A model generated the notes under the pieces. It was given only the letters and a program-made list of their open reading frames with translations, searched no databases and was not told the origin of the DNA. The position numbers were made by a program, and so were the translations under genes. This document shows positions 6,272-14,705 of a DNA stretch of 26,370 nucleotides, piece by piece (the stretch's first letter is position 1; each line of letters begins with the position of its first letter). Source of the DNA: a virus; IMG/VR virus record IMGVR_UViG_3300033143_003611, positions 1 through 26,370 of that record; one strand, given 5' to 3'.

Positions 6272-7792
6272 TTAGTGCACCGATAGCCCTGTATTTTCTA
6301 CCAGCTTATCCGCAGCATTGCTGGAATCAGGAGCAGTAGTGACATTCGTGGATATGGTTGCATTTAGCTTCGCCCATTGGCTGAAGTTAAATGAGTCAGA
6401 GGCAATAAGTAGGTTTGTTGAAGCATCCTCAAAAAGTTGTGTGCTTTGCGCAGCAAGGTTATTCGGGTTGTATGCAATCCGCTCTGTGTTTATAGCAGCT
6501 ATCTGTAAAACACCTGAACTATCATAATAGGTTGCCGTTGATGCTCTACTTACAAAAGCATCTGTTGAAGGCATATATGAAGAAGCAAAAGCTAGTGCTT
6601 CTTCTTGCCCAAAAGATGTATAAAACACAAAGCCTAGAGGAGATGCACTGCCATCTGCTGTTATGTTAAAATCTACAGATGCACCTAATAAGGTGACAAT
6701 TGCTGGCGACTCAACACGCACCCATTGATCAAATTCAGTCTTTGTGTCTGTTGAGCCTGCATCAACATTAGTGAAACCAGCATCATTATACCCAGCAATG
6801 AAGCCAAAGTCAGAGATGCCCTGTCCACTAGGCACATATATATAGATTGAGGGTGTTCTATTGCCAACAGCATAGCTGCCAGAAACACGAGCAAAAAGGA
6901 CTTGTGTGCCAGTTAAATTTATATGCTTTGTCACATGTGGATAATTCCCACTTGGAGATGGGATATCAAATGATCTGGCGCTATTCCAGAATCCTCCAAT
7001 GCCTGGGTTCCACACAGCATTGTATTGATCACCTGAGTAAGTCAAGGTGTTAGTATTTGACCCCTCAAGCAGCAGCCCTTCATCTTCGAATCTCGGTGCA
7101 TCGGGGTCTGCTACGACAAGTAGACCATCGACAAAGTACGTTGCTATAGATCCTCTCTTGAAAATTATAGGAGTAATGCCAATAACCACATTAAGATTGC
7201 TGATCAAAGGCATATAGCATGTTGTGCTGGCTTCAATGTATATAACTGGGACAGCATTTGATCGTAAAATTTTGCGAAGAAGACACAAAACCTTCACCCT
7301 GTCAACTGTGCTTTCTTCTGGGATTATAACAAACAATAAAAATTTTGACCCTATTATTCCACCAAACTGAAATTCAAAAGTGTATTCAAAATCTTCAAGA
7401 TAATCTTCTCCAGGAATCAATATAATCCCTTCATCTGGGAATATATCATCTACAAGCTCTTGAAACTCACTTAGTGTGACAAAAGGCTTTTTTCTTAATC
7501 TTATTATTACATCTGATCTTCTTTGCTCTATGCTATCAGCAATGCCAAGGCACTCATCAGGAAGCCCAACTGACTCTTCCCAATCAGTTAAAAGGTCAAC
7601 AGTGTTTCTGATATATGCTTCTTCTGAAAGAATTTCTACAGTCTGCTGGTTCTTGTTATGGGCAGGAGCCAAGCTATTAATCAACTTTCTTGTATTAGAA
7701 TCTTGATTATTTTTGTTGCCCCATGCCCTGCCATCAGGTAAGGAATTGGACATTTGCTGGGATGTGTCTTTAGGTGCTTTGAATATGCTCAT
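6272..7792 (-). CDS. gp48/YmfQ-type (DUF2313) baseplate protein fused to fibre-like modules
   Basis: Residues 1-190 match the Mu gp48/YmfQ (DUF2313) family: LPDGRAWGNKN at 19-29, EEAYIRNTVDLLTDWEESVGLPDE at about 57-80, then IEQRRSDVIIRL. This family lies next to gp47 in Mu-like baseplates. From about residue 211 the protein continues into two fibre-like modules with a shared opening (RGSIATYF at 213-220 and RASTATYY at 416-423), which is not part of gp48 proper. The frame ends inside the second module at LSVH before TAA, and the missing remainder of that module follows in frame in the next reading frame. ATG 7792 overlaps the gp47 stop by one base (TAATG). It probably links baseplate to receptor-binding modules. 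Confidence 0.8.
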   Translation of the reverse strand: MSIFKAPKDTSQQMSNSLPDGRAWGNKNNQDSNTRKLINSLAPAHNKNQQTVEILSEEAYIRNTVDLLTDWEESVGLPDECLGIADSIEQRRSDVIIRLRKKPFVTLSEFQELVDDIFPDEGIILIPGEDYLEDFEYTFEFQFGGIIGSKFLLFVIIPEESTVDRVKVLCLLRKILRSNAVPVIYIEASTTCYMPLISNLNVVIGITPIIFKRGSIATYFVDGLLVVADPDAPRFEDEGLLLEGSNTNTLTYSGDQYNAVWNPGIGGFWNSARSFDIPSPSGNYPHVTKHINLTGTQVLFARVSGSYAVGNRTPSIYIYVPSGQGISDFGFIAGYNDAGFTNVDAGSTDTKTEFDQWVRVESPAIVTLLGASVDFNITADGSASPLGFVFYTSFGQEEALAFASSYMPSTDAFVSRASTATYYDSSGVLQIAAINTERIAYNPNNLAAQSTQLFEDASTNLLIASDSFNFSQWAKLNATISTNVTTAPDSSNAADKLVENTGLSVH

Positions 7793-9132
7793 TATGCGAA
7801 TGTCACATTGCCAAGTGATGCAATCTCACCATCACTGACTATGATATCTCCTGTTGGGGTTGATAATGAAAATGAAGTCAAAAATTCACCAGTTACAAGA
7901 TCTTGAGTATTTTGAATAGATCCTAGATAGCTTGCTTCAGTTATTGATTCTTCAAAGTCTGCAGAGTCCTCAAAAAAAGCACTTAGTTGTGCTTCAACAG
8001 CACTCCTCATTGTTGTTGTATCAGGAGACAGAGAAGTAAAACCAAAGTCAGTTGGGACAAGAGTAGGAGCATTGACAAAGACATCACTCTCAGCAGTATG
8101 GGCTGGCATAGCCCCTTCTTCTATCACAGCAGCCTTTGTAAGGGCTATGATTGGGGTTGTTGGAGTTATTGGAGTATCATCATCTCTCAAAAAGAATACA
8201 GAAGTTTGACCAGGAATAGGGTCAAGATACCCTCCAGAGCCAGATGTTGTAGGGATTTTAACAAATGCTCTTGTATTCCCAGCAATAGATAAAGCAGCTA
8301 ATTTTACTTGGTCAGAAGTAAATACACCGCTAATGATTGATCTTGATAGGATGATTCTCGCTCTGTAGTCATTGTTTGATTCAATCCCAGCGCCACCAGC
8401 TATTCCGCTGAACTGTACTAGCCCAGAATCATCTGCGCCTGTTATTAATGGGTCTATTGCTACTGAAGCCCCTGAGTCAAGATTTGCTTGTATCCCTGTT
8501 TCAATAGACACAACTGGCACATCTGCTATATCAGCACCATACACAGGTGACCCAGTTGCTGGAGTTGTAGGGGTTGTTGATATCTCATATGTAAAACTGT
8601 CTCTTGCCCCTACAGATGCAGTAAAAGTGCCATTGTATTCTGGCTCTGTCACACCTGAAATAGTAACATCAATTCCAGTAGCAAGAGCATGGTCAGTAGC
8701 AAGCTCAGCAGTAACTGTTGAACCACTTCTAGTTAAAGTAACAATTGCCTGGCTAACTGCATTTATAGTTGCAGCAGAAGAGGATACATAATTTATTCCA
8801 TTACTCCCCCTCATAGTGGAGCCACTAGGAATAACAGTTGTTGCAACCCCTCCTAGGGTGATCCTACCACTGGCGGTGGAGTCGGACTTCCTTGGCAAAT
8901 CTTCGTAGTCACCCCACCTATCGAGGTATTCATCAGTAGCAGTTTGAGGGAACATTTGCTTTTCAAGATCTCTTATTAGGTAAGAGATCTCTTGAGCAAG
9001 TGCTGCATTCCCATCACCAAAAGCCCTTGCCCAACTGCCAAATACAGTAGGGTCTACATTTGGCAGTTGGTTCCTGAACTCTGCTCTAATTAGATTTGCT
9101 AAATCACTAAACTGTGGGTAATTGAGAGGCAT
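7792..9132 (-). CDS. Baseplate J-like protein (Mu gp47 type)
   Basis: This is a 446-residue protein with the Mu gp47/P2 J pattern: N-terminal FRNQLPNVDPTVFGSWARAF, ATDEYLDRWGDYEDLPRK at about 65-82, SGSTMRGSNGINYVSSSAATI at about 102-122, later SNNDYRARIILSR and PIIALTKAAVIEE. Such proteins form the wedge ring of contractile-tail baseplates. Between about 128 and 195 there is an extra domain (ELATDHALATGIDVTISGV, YNGTFTASV), like the small beta domains often inserted in phage structural proteins. ATG 9132 has GGAG 8 nt upstream and overlaps the gp46 gene by 26 nt, which suggests coupled translation with gp46. Confidence 0.9.
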   Translation of the reverse strand: MPLNYPQFSDLANLIRAEFRNQLPNVDPTVFGSWARAFGDGNAALAQEISYLIRDLEKQMFPQTATDEYLDRWGDYEDLPRKSDSTASGRITLGGVATTVIPSGSTMRGSNGINYVSSSAATINAVSQAIVTLTRSGSTVTAELATDHALATGIDVTISGVTEPEYNGTFTASVGARDSFTYEISTTPTTPATGSPVYGADIADVPVVSIETGIQANLDSGASVAIDPLITGADDSGLVQFSGIAGGAGIESNNDYRARIILSRSIISGVFTSDQVKLAALSIAGNTRAFVKIPTTSGSGGYLDPIPGQTSVFFLRDDDTPITPTTPIIALTKAAVIEEGAMPAHTAESDVFVNAPTLVPTDFGFTSLSPDTTTMRSAVEAQLSAFFEDSADFEESITEASYLGSIQNTQDLVTGEFLTSFSLSTPTGDIIVSDGEIASLGNVTFA

Positions 9133-9571
9133 CTGTATTTCTCCATATTGCTATGTATCTGTCGATTGTATTGTCAGTGTTAAAGAATGTTAATGCAATT
9201 TCTATTTTCCTGAAATTCTCTGTTATAACTTCCACTGATATGTTCAGCACCAGCCCATCATCGATGAGCCACTGGTGAGATTCTTTTGCTGCAATCCTCG
9301 CTTGGTTTATTACTGCCTGTGTGATTCTAGCTTGATCTAGCACCCATAATGTAGAGCCTAATTGCCTGTCAATATCTACATATAGAATATTGCCCACCCA
9401 GCCTCTACGCTTACTTGCATCATGGACAGTCTGTGGTTCAACTCTAGCATCAGTGAATAGGCTCAATGGAATTGCAGACTCAAAGCCTCCAGCAGATTTA
9501 AAGTCTGAACCTTCTATCTCAATGTCATACATGCCAACTTCGTCAGGCTTAATTAATACATCTTGTTGCAT
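9107..9571 (-). CDS. Phage GP46 family baseplate protein
   Basis: This is a 154-residue protein matching Mu gp46 (W-like/gp25-type baseplate wedge): LFTDARVEPQTV, RGWVGNIL, then LGSTLWVLDQARITQAVI, a conserved run in the family, followed by a helical segment and the beta-hairpin LVLNISVEVITENFRKIEI. The role is a baseplate wedge component joining sheath initiation to the gp47 ring. The start ATG at 9571 shares a base with the gp45 stop (TAATG). The C-terminal 26 nt overlap the gp47 start. Confidence 0.85.
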   Translation of the reverse strand: MQQDVLIKPDEVGMYDIEIEGSDFKSAGGFESAIPLSLFTDARVEPQTVHDASKRRGWVGNILYVDIDRQLGSTLWVLDQARITQAVINQARIAAKESHQWLIDDGLVLNISVEVITENFRKIEIALTFFNTDNTIDRYIAIWRNTDASQLPTV

Positions 9572-10074
9572 TATGATGGCCCCAATGTTGAGCTTGAACC
9601 TGGTTCAATGCCACCATGTGTGTGGTCATCGCCTATGTTCACTCCATTGTGTTTGAGTGTGTCTGATATTATATTTACATTAGTTGCAGTTATTTGTGCA
9701 TCACCATCAATATTGGCAATTACATCAGTTGATACCTTTATGTTGAGAGTGCCATTTTCATCAAAGAAAATATAGTCACCAGTAATGTAATTGCCTATGG
9801 CAATTTCACCTGTTTTAAGATCTCTTAATGTTCTATTGTTGGGATCATCCGCCATAGCTAATAAGTTTGATTCCTGTCCTTGCTGTGCTAAAACAACAGC
9901 CATAGAATCTGTTGGTGGGTTGCTCATTATTCCATAAGGGGTTATGAGCTGTGCTTTCTGATCAGGACGACCTAATGCAGACACCATGCAAAATCTCAAA
10001 TTGCCAGTGTCATCTACACTTATAAGCCTAGCAACTTTGATCATGTTTTTTATGAAACAGATTATTTTATACAC
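9571..10074 (-). CDS. Baseplate spike protein (Mu gp45 type) with HxH tip motif
   Basis: I use GTG 10074 as start because GGAGAAG lies 6 nt upstream; ATG 10044 (10 residues shorter) has no SD. The product (167 residues) has an OB-fold-like N-terminal part (ARLISVDDTGNLRFCMVSALG), IMSNPPTDSMAVVLAQQG, and a C-terminal beta-helical part (GTLNIKVSTDVIANIDGDAQI) ending DDH151TH153GGIEPGSS. The HxH near the tip is the iron-binding motif known in gpV/gp45 spikes of P2 and Mu. It is the membrane-piercing tip of the central tail hub. The last 8 nt of the gp44 gene overlap this start. Confidence 0.88.
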   Translation of the reverse strand: MYKIICFIKNMIKVARLISVDDTGNLRFCMVSALGRPDQKAQLITPYGIMSNPPTDSMAVVLAQQGQESNLLAMADDPNNRTLRDLKTGEIAIGNYITGDYIFFDENGTLNIKVSTDVIANIDGDAQITATNVNIISDTLKHNGVNIGDDHTHGGIEPGSSSTLGPS

Positions 10075-11038
10075 TCAAGTCTTCTCCAAAAGATGATTTG
10101 CGAGAATAGCCTCTAGTAACAGCCCCAACAACATTATATGCATCTGGAGATGCACATAAAATACTTGTTGTGCTGCCACCTTGGATTGATGAAAACATTT
10201 CAACTGCTCGTATCAGGAGTTGACCTCTGACATTTGCATATTCATCATCAACATTTACAAGTTGCCCAAAGTCCCATAGTGCACCAGAACTCTGAGCATA
10301 CCCTGCTACTTTTGCTGTGTACTCCCCTGTTCTTGAAGTGCCATCTACAGAATAGTCAGCAGATGCATTATTCCCAAAGTTATCAGCAGAAGTGCAGACC
10401 ACTTTGTTATATCTTCCTTGGCTAGAAAATCTTGAAGATGAAGACTTAACATTGTTTGTTTGGTTATTTACTTTTCTTATAAGGCTAGTGCTTGATGTTG
10501 ATTCCCCTGGACTAAATATAACAAGAGAATTATCACCATCAGAGACTAAATACACTTGGCGTTTTCTTGAGAAGCTAACAAGAAAGTCCATTGCATTTCC
10601 ACCGCTACTTGCTGCTTGTAAATCTTTATCTGTAAACTCATCTGGATCAATATCATCTATAACTGCAATATTTGCTTTGAGCCCTGCTATGACCTTTTGC
10701 ATCATGCTCTTGAGAGTTATTGGGCCTTCAATAACCTTGGCACTATTTGGAACACTAGAATCAATTATGTCAGCAGTTGTGTCTCTTCCAATAACTGTTA
10801 CTGTGTGTTGGTCACTATCACTTATTGTTGAAACACCATCAACATATCCTGTAAGCTTTAATATTCCATTTATTTTAATGCCAACAAGATCACCCTCTTT
10901 GACAGGGTAAGGCTGACCAGGGACTGTGCTTGAATTTGTGAATTTGAATGACCCGCAATTGTCATCAATTGACCGCCTTAATGTTGCTGTCTCCCATATT
11001 ATAAATGGTTGACCATTAACAAATATGCTAAAACTCAT
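10067..11038 (-). CDS. Baseplate hub protein (Mu gp44/gpP type)
   Basis: This is a 323-residue protein with the gpP/gp44 (gpD/gp27-like) hub pattern: N-terminal SIFVNGQPFIIWETATLRRSIDD, then FKFTNSS, YPVKEGDLVGIKINGILKLTGYVDG (about 44-68), TVTVIGRDTTADIIDSSV (about 79-96), a middle domain (LKSMMQKVIAGL) and VYLVSDGDNSLVIF. These proteins make the trimeric hub that carries the gp45 spike, which is encoded next. ATG 11038 overlaps the preceding gene by 4 nt (ATGA). Confidence 0.88.
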   Translation of the reverse strand: MSFSIFVNGQPFIIWETATLRRSIDDNCGSFKFTNSSTVPGQPYPVKEGDLVGIKINGILKLTGYVDGVSTISDSDQHTVTVIGRDTTADIIDSSVPNSAKVIEGPITLKSMMQKVIAGLKANIAVIDDIDPDEFTDKDLQAASSGGNAMDFLVSFSRKRQVYLVSDGDNSLVIFSPGESTSSTSLIRKVNNQTNNVKSSSSRFSSQGRYNKVVCTSADNFGNNASADYSVDGTSRTGEYTAKVAGYAQSSGALWDFGQLVNVDDEYANVRGQLLIRAVEMFSSIQGGSTTSILCASPDAYNVVGAVTRGYSRKSSFGEDLSV

Positions 11039-12411
11039 GCTTGTAGCACCTCTATATCACCAATCAAGCGGTCAGCAGGCAATGTTGGGTTAAGCCCTCT
11101 TAGCTCAATTGTCCTGTTCTTTAGATCACCTTCATTGGAAAGATCTTCTGCATATAGATTGTATGCCAGCTCATAAGATCCTATGCTGGTCAACTGCTCT
11201 ATTTCAGTAAGGCTGTATGCTTGCTGTTCTTTCTGATCAAGGACAGAAAGTGCTGTTGTTCTCAAATCATCAATAGCTGACCTAACATCCTTATCAGATT
11301 GGACTATATCTTTGTTTGAGGTATCAACTCTCATAAGCCTTTTATAATTTGACTCAACCACTGATCTGGCTTTTTTAATGCTGTCTGAGGTTAGATATTT
11401 TATCACTGAAACTTGCTCAAATGCAGTAATCAAAGCACAGACTCTTGTTGCATTTATCATGTTGAGTCTGTTTGTATTTCTCTTGACTCTTCCAGCAGTA
11501 GTTGCTGGCCACACAGGTATTGATGTTTCAACCTGTGATAAAGTAGTTGATGAATCAACTGGCACATCTGCTCTTTTGATATCCGAAAGAACAAGTGATA
11601 ATTTTGACCCAGCAGTTGTCTGCTTTATACTCTGATCAAACCCACTTGTTACATCAGCTGCAGTATTGCTTATTGCATCTGTTACACTACTGCTTCCATC
11701 ATCCAGATAAGTGCTGATTATTTGCCAAAGACCATTGTCAACAGCTCTTGCAACAAGAGTTTCAGCAAGCAAACCGCCATCTCTTACAATAGAGCTGACA
11801 TTGTTTATTATTGAATTGACTTCTTTTTCAAGTTCTGTCTGAGTTACTACTGCTGTTTTGAAATCATCATAAATAGAGCTGACAGACTCAAGAAGGTCAA
11901 ATTCAGCAACAGCTACACTAGAAGGATCAGTTGGTGGCACCCATGAATCTTGCAATTGCTCCTTCACTGCTTCTCTTGCTACATCACCTTTTGCAAAGAC
12001 AGTTTCTTGGGTAGGTCTATCTGTGCTTGGGGCAGATTGTGATCTACCTTGGGCAAATTCCAAGTTGAATTCTATTTCACCTACAGTTTTTTGAGATGCT
12101 TTCTTTGTATATGGAAGGGCATAAACTCTGAGGCTACCAAGCACTGGCATATCAAGTGTACCAGCTCCACTTGAATTTAATACTGCTTCAAGGGTGCTCG
12201 CATCATCCTGATAATTTTCCCCATGGACAAAAGCCTTCAGCCTAAATCTTGGGGATAGTCTGCCAATATCTTCAACAAATCTATCAGAGCTGTTTGGGTA
12301 CTCATGCAGAATTATGCGCCTACCTGCTTCAGTGAGAATTTCATCTCTAACAGAGAATGTAACACCCTTAAATCTTGCAGTTAATAACTCATCTACTCTA
12401 CTAATAGTCAT
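11035..12411 (-). CDS. Mu N-like DNA circularisation/tail protein (DNA_circ_N)
   Basis: This is a 458-residue protein. The N-terminal about 95 residues match the DNA circularisation N domain of Mu gpN: FKGVTFSVRDEILTEAGRRIILHEYPNSSDRFVEDIGR, then FRLKAFVHGENYQDDA and GTLDMPVLGSLRVYA. The rest is helical. In Mu this protein is a tail component and is injected, and has been linked to circular protection of the incoming DNA. It lies between tape measure and hub, exactly as in Mu. SD TAAGGTAA precedes ATG 12411. Confidence 0.85.
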   Translation of the reverse strand: MTISRVDELLTARFKGVTFSVRDEILTEAGRRIILHEYPNSSDRFVEDIGRLSPRFRLKAFVHGENYQDDASTLEAVLNSSGAGTLDMPVLGSLRVYALPYTKKASQKTVGEIEFNLEFAQGRSQSAPSTDRPTQETVFAKGDVAREAVKEQLQDSWVPPTDPSSVAVAEFDLLESVSSIYDDFKTAVVTQTELEKEVNSIINNVSSIVRDGGLLAETLVARAVDNGLWQIISTYLDDGSSSVTDAISNTAADVTSGFDQSIKQTTAGSKLSLVLSDIKRADVPVDSSTTLSQVETSIPVWPATTAGRVKRNTNRLNMINATRVCALITAFEQVSVIKYLTSDSIKKARSVVESNYKRLMRVDTSNKDIVQSDKDVRSAIDDLRTTALSVLDQKEQQAYSLTEIEQLTSIGSYELAYNLYAEDLSNEGDLKNRTIELRGLNPTLPADRLIGDIEVLQA

Positions 12412-12420
12412 TAGTTTACC

Positions 12421-14400
12421 TTAGTATGCAAAAGCTACATTAGAACCAGTGTTGAGATTTATGTTGGCATCCTCAACAACTGCACCATCCCTTCCCCTAA
12501 CTCCAATTTCACCAGAAACTCTTACATCATTATTTGTCCTTGCCATTGACTGTGTTACTTTTTCTACAGCAACATCTTTTCCAAGGTTTTTAGTATCAAT
12601 TGGCACATCTTTTTCATAGACTGTTTTTGCATTGTTTAATACACCTAAGAAATTCTGCTCATTGTTATTTATTACATTGGTGATATTTGAAACACTTTTA
12701 TCAACCATCTGGGGCATATTGCTATTTGTGGCAAGTGGCTTTACAGCTGGAGAGTTTGCAACTTTACTATAGTTTGCAAAGCTTTTGCTCATTGCATCTG
12801 ATGTTTTGAGATCTGGGCCAGGCATCAGAGGCATTGCAGGCATCAACTTTTTGGTTTTATCCACAACCTTGTGGGTTACATCATACCCTAGCTCACCCTT
12901 TAAAACATCCCAAGCAGCACCAATCCCCTCACCCATTGATAGGGCAGCTGTTGCCTTTGCAAGACCTATTATGAGATTGAAAAACCCCTTTATTATTGCT
13001 GCAAGTCCGTTGATTACAGCTGCAAATATCTCCCCCCAAGCTTCCAAAGATTTACTGCTATTATCAAATTCAACACCAAAACTCTTAAAAAGAAACATTA
13101 CTATTGTCTTGCCAGCTTTCAGCAATGGCTTAAATGCTGAGGCTAAATTTAATATTGATTGTCTAAAAGCTGTTGATTTTGAATATATTCTTGCAAATAC
13201 AAAACCAAGCCATGCAACAACTGCAATTACTGCAAGTACAGGCAGAGAGATGGCTCCAAATGCTCCTGCTATTCCTGCAAATACAGGAAGGGCTGCAGCA
13301 GCCATTGAAGTGATGACCCCAATAGCAACCACAGCGGCAGTTATTGCTATTGTTACAATTGAAAGAATAACACCAAATTGAACAAGTTTAGGATTGTTCT
13401 TCACAAATACAAGGATTGATTTACTTAGTTTCAGAATCTTATCTGAGTATTTGTCAAATAGTTTTATGAAGCCCGTACCTATAGACCTAGAAACCGCTTT
13501 AAAAATTTCTACAACTCGTTTACCAGCAGTACTAGACCGCTTCATGTAAACTTCCCACTCTTTGTTCATTGATTCAAGTGCTTCATGTGATGATGAAAGC
13601 TCGAATGCCTTATCAAGCAGATCTATTTTGGAAACAGCTGATATAACAAACTTGCCTGCTTCTTGGCCAAACACCTTAAAGATCTTTGTGGCACGCTCAA
13701 CATCTTCAAGCTTTGATAGATCCTTGAGCATTTTAAGTGCTGCTTTTTTTGGGTCATCAAGCATTTTCTGCATCATGCCTGGCATCTTCATCATTCTTGA
13801 CATCATCATGTTGATGCCAGATGCAGCAAGCTCAGGTGAAACTGTTATTTGATCACCGAATGCTGCCCAACCAGCAATTACATCAGTGGGCACATTTAAG
13901 GTTTTCATTGTTCCAGATGTACGCTTAACAATCTCAATAATGTGTGCACCATTAGCACTTACATTATCAGCAAGAAAGTTAATCTGACTCATAAAGTCTT
14001 CTGTTGCCTTCATAGACAGAGTCAAATTATCCCGAATCTTTCCAATGTCTTCTGCAGCAGCTCCTTCAAGCATGTCAAAGGCATTGGCTGTTTTCATTAC
14101 AGTGGATAGGAAAGCATCCATCTGATCATTGGCAATACCAAGCTTACCACCTTGGTATACAATGTCTGCTAGCCCTAGTGCTGACTTGCCAGAGGCAACA
14201 CTCACTGCTACTATTTTTGCACGCATCTTTCCTAGTGCAGCACCAGTTAGACCTGTAGACCTTTGAACATCAGCCATCTTATCATCAAGTGCAGATGCAG
14301 CCTTGACAAATGCCCACAAAGCAGCAGTTGCAGCAGCAGTGCCAATAACTGAGCCAAAATTTGCCATCGCATCTCCAGCAGACTTCAGCCTTTTGCTCAT
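12421..14400 (-). CDS. Tail tape measure protein (TP901 type)
   Basis: From ATG 14400 the protein has 659 residues. It has the TP901-type tape measure core near the N-terminus (ADVQRSTGLTGAALGKMRA, SALGLADIVYQGGKLGI, ELAASGINMMMSRMMKMPG), hydrophobic stretches in the middle (about residues 340-410, GVILSIVTIAITAAVVAIGV) and a long helical and low-complexity remainder. It sets tail length and is ejected into the host. The reading frame continues upstream to 14538 with tape-measure-like sequence but no ATG, GTG or TTG, so the real N-terminus is probably about 40-46 residues longer and the start is abnormal. It is short for a contractile tail and may be a short-tailed variety. Confidence 0.85.
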   Translation of the reverse strand: MSKRLKSAGDAMANFGSVIGTAAATAALWAFVKAASALDDKMADVQRSTGLTGAALGKMRAKIVAVSVASGKSALGLADIVYQGGKLGIANDQMDAFLSTVMKTANAFDMLEGAAAEDIGKIRDNLTLSMKATEDFMSQINFLADNVSANGAHIIEIVKRTSGTMKTLNVPTDVIAGWAAFGDQITVSPELAASGINMMMSRMMKMPGMMQKMLDDPKKAALKMLKDLSKLEDVERATKIFKVFGQEAGKFVISAVSKIDLLDKAFELSSSHEALESMNKEWEVYMKRSSTAGKRVVEIFKAVSRSIGTGFIKLFDKYSDKILKLSKSILVFVKNNPKLVQFGVILSIVTIAITAAVVAIGVITSMAAAALPVFAGIAGAFGAISLPVLAVIAVVAWLGFVFARIYSKSTAFRQSILNLASAFKPLLKAGKTIVMFLFKSFGVEFDNSSKSLEAWGEIFAAVINGLAAIIKGFFNLIIGLAKATAALSMGEGIGAAWDVLKGELGYDVTHKVVDKTKKLMPAMPLMPGPDLKTSDAMSKSFANYSKVANSPAVKPLATNSNMPQMVDKSVSNITNVINNNEQNFLGVLNNAKTVYEKDVPIDTKNLGKDVAVEKVTQSMARTNNDVRVSGEIGVRGRDGAVVEDANINLNTGSNVAFAY

Positions 14401-14538
14401 AGCATTTATCTTTACTTTTGCTCTTTGAGAAGCAGCAGCAAATCTATCTGTCTGACGAGAAATTTTGGCTAGTGGTCCAGAGTACTTATCAATTATGTTG
14501 TATAGATACTCAACTGAAAATGCGATGGCATCACCTAT
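14401..14538 (-). other. Coding-like N-terminal extension of the tape measure gene without standard start
   Basis: In frame with the tape measure ATG, 46 codons upstream read FSVEYLYNIIDKYSGPLAKI, then SRQTDRFAAASQRAKVKINA, the usual style of tape measure N-termini (strand, IDKxSGPL, then a long helix). The codons include no ATG, GTG or TTG; the first is ATA at 14538 and the preceding in-frame stop is TGA at 14553-14551. An ATG at 14531 with AGGTG directly upstream lies in another frame and would join this frame after one extra T in the run 14520-14517. Confidence 0.6.
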
Positions 14539-14705
14539 TTTTTGTTTGCTTCACGGTTGATTTTTTCTAGTTCATCAATAGCAACACTGCACTCCCAAAG
14601 GCACATGTCAAGTGCTGATTGGTAGCTTATACCGCCTGTACTTGCAACGCAGACTCTGGTTGCTGTTCTTGGGTATTCTTCCCTGCCCCTTCCAAGGGCA
14701 TACCG
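14535..14705 (-). CDS. T-type extension of the tail assembly chaperone, reached by -1 frameshift
   Basis: After the slippery site at 14711-14705 the -1 frame stays open for 56 codons to TAG 14537-14535, beyond the TAA of the zero frame at 14629-14627. The extension (RYALGRGREEYPRTATRV, then SALDMCLWECSVAIDELEKI) is acidic and helical at its end, as T domains often are. In phages with long tails the G and GT chaperones help the tape measure and tube protein assemble, with GT being the minor form. Position between tube and tape measure is the canonical one. An ATG at 14720 in this frame is probably not used, since it overlaps G without an SD. Confidence 0.7.
   Translation of the reverse strand, partial: RYALGRGREEYPRTATRVCVASTGGISYQSALDMCLWECSVAIDELEKINREANKK

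Noticed and set aside
10392-10910. 172-codon + strand open frame opposite the hub gene
   Set aside because: It is antisense to the gp44-type hub gene, with no recognisable domain and no ribosome binding site.
12785-13381. 198-codon open frame on the + strand opposite the tape measure gene
   Set aside because: It lies wholly antisense to a well-supported tape measure gene, has no SD or family motif, and its Ala/Thr/Ile-rich composition is what the complementary strand would give.
14535-14553. A -1 frameshift at AAA AAA just before the T stop, fusing T to the tape measure
   Set aside because: The heptamer would be C AAA AAA, not a canonical X XXY YYZ, and no clear downstream structure was seen; the T-run/ATG 14531 explanation is simpler.
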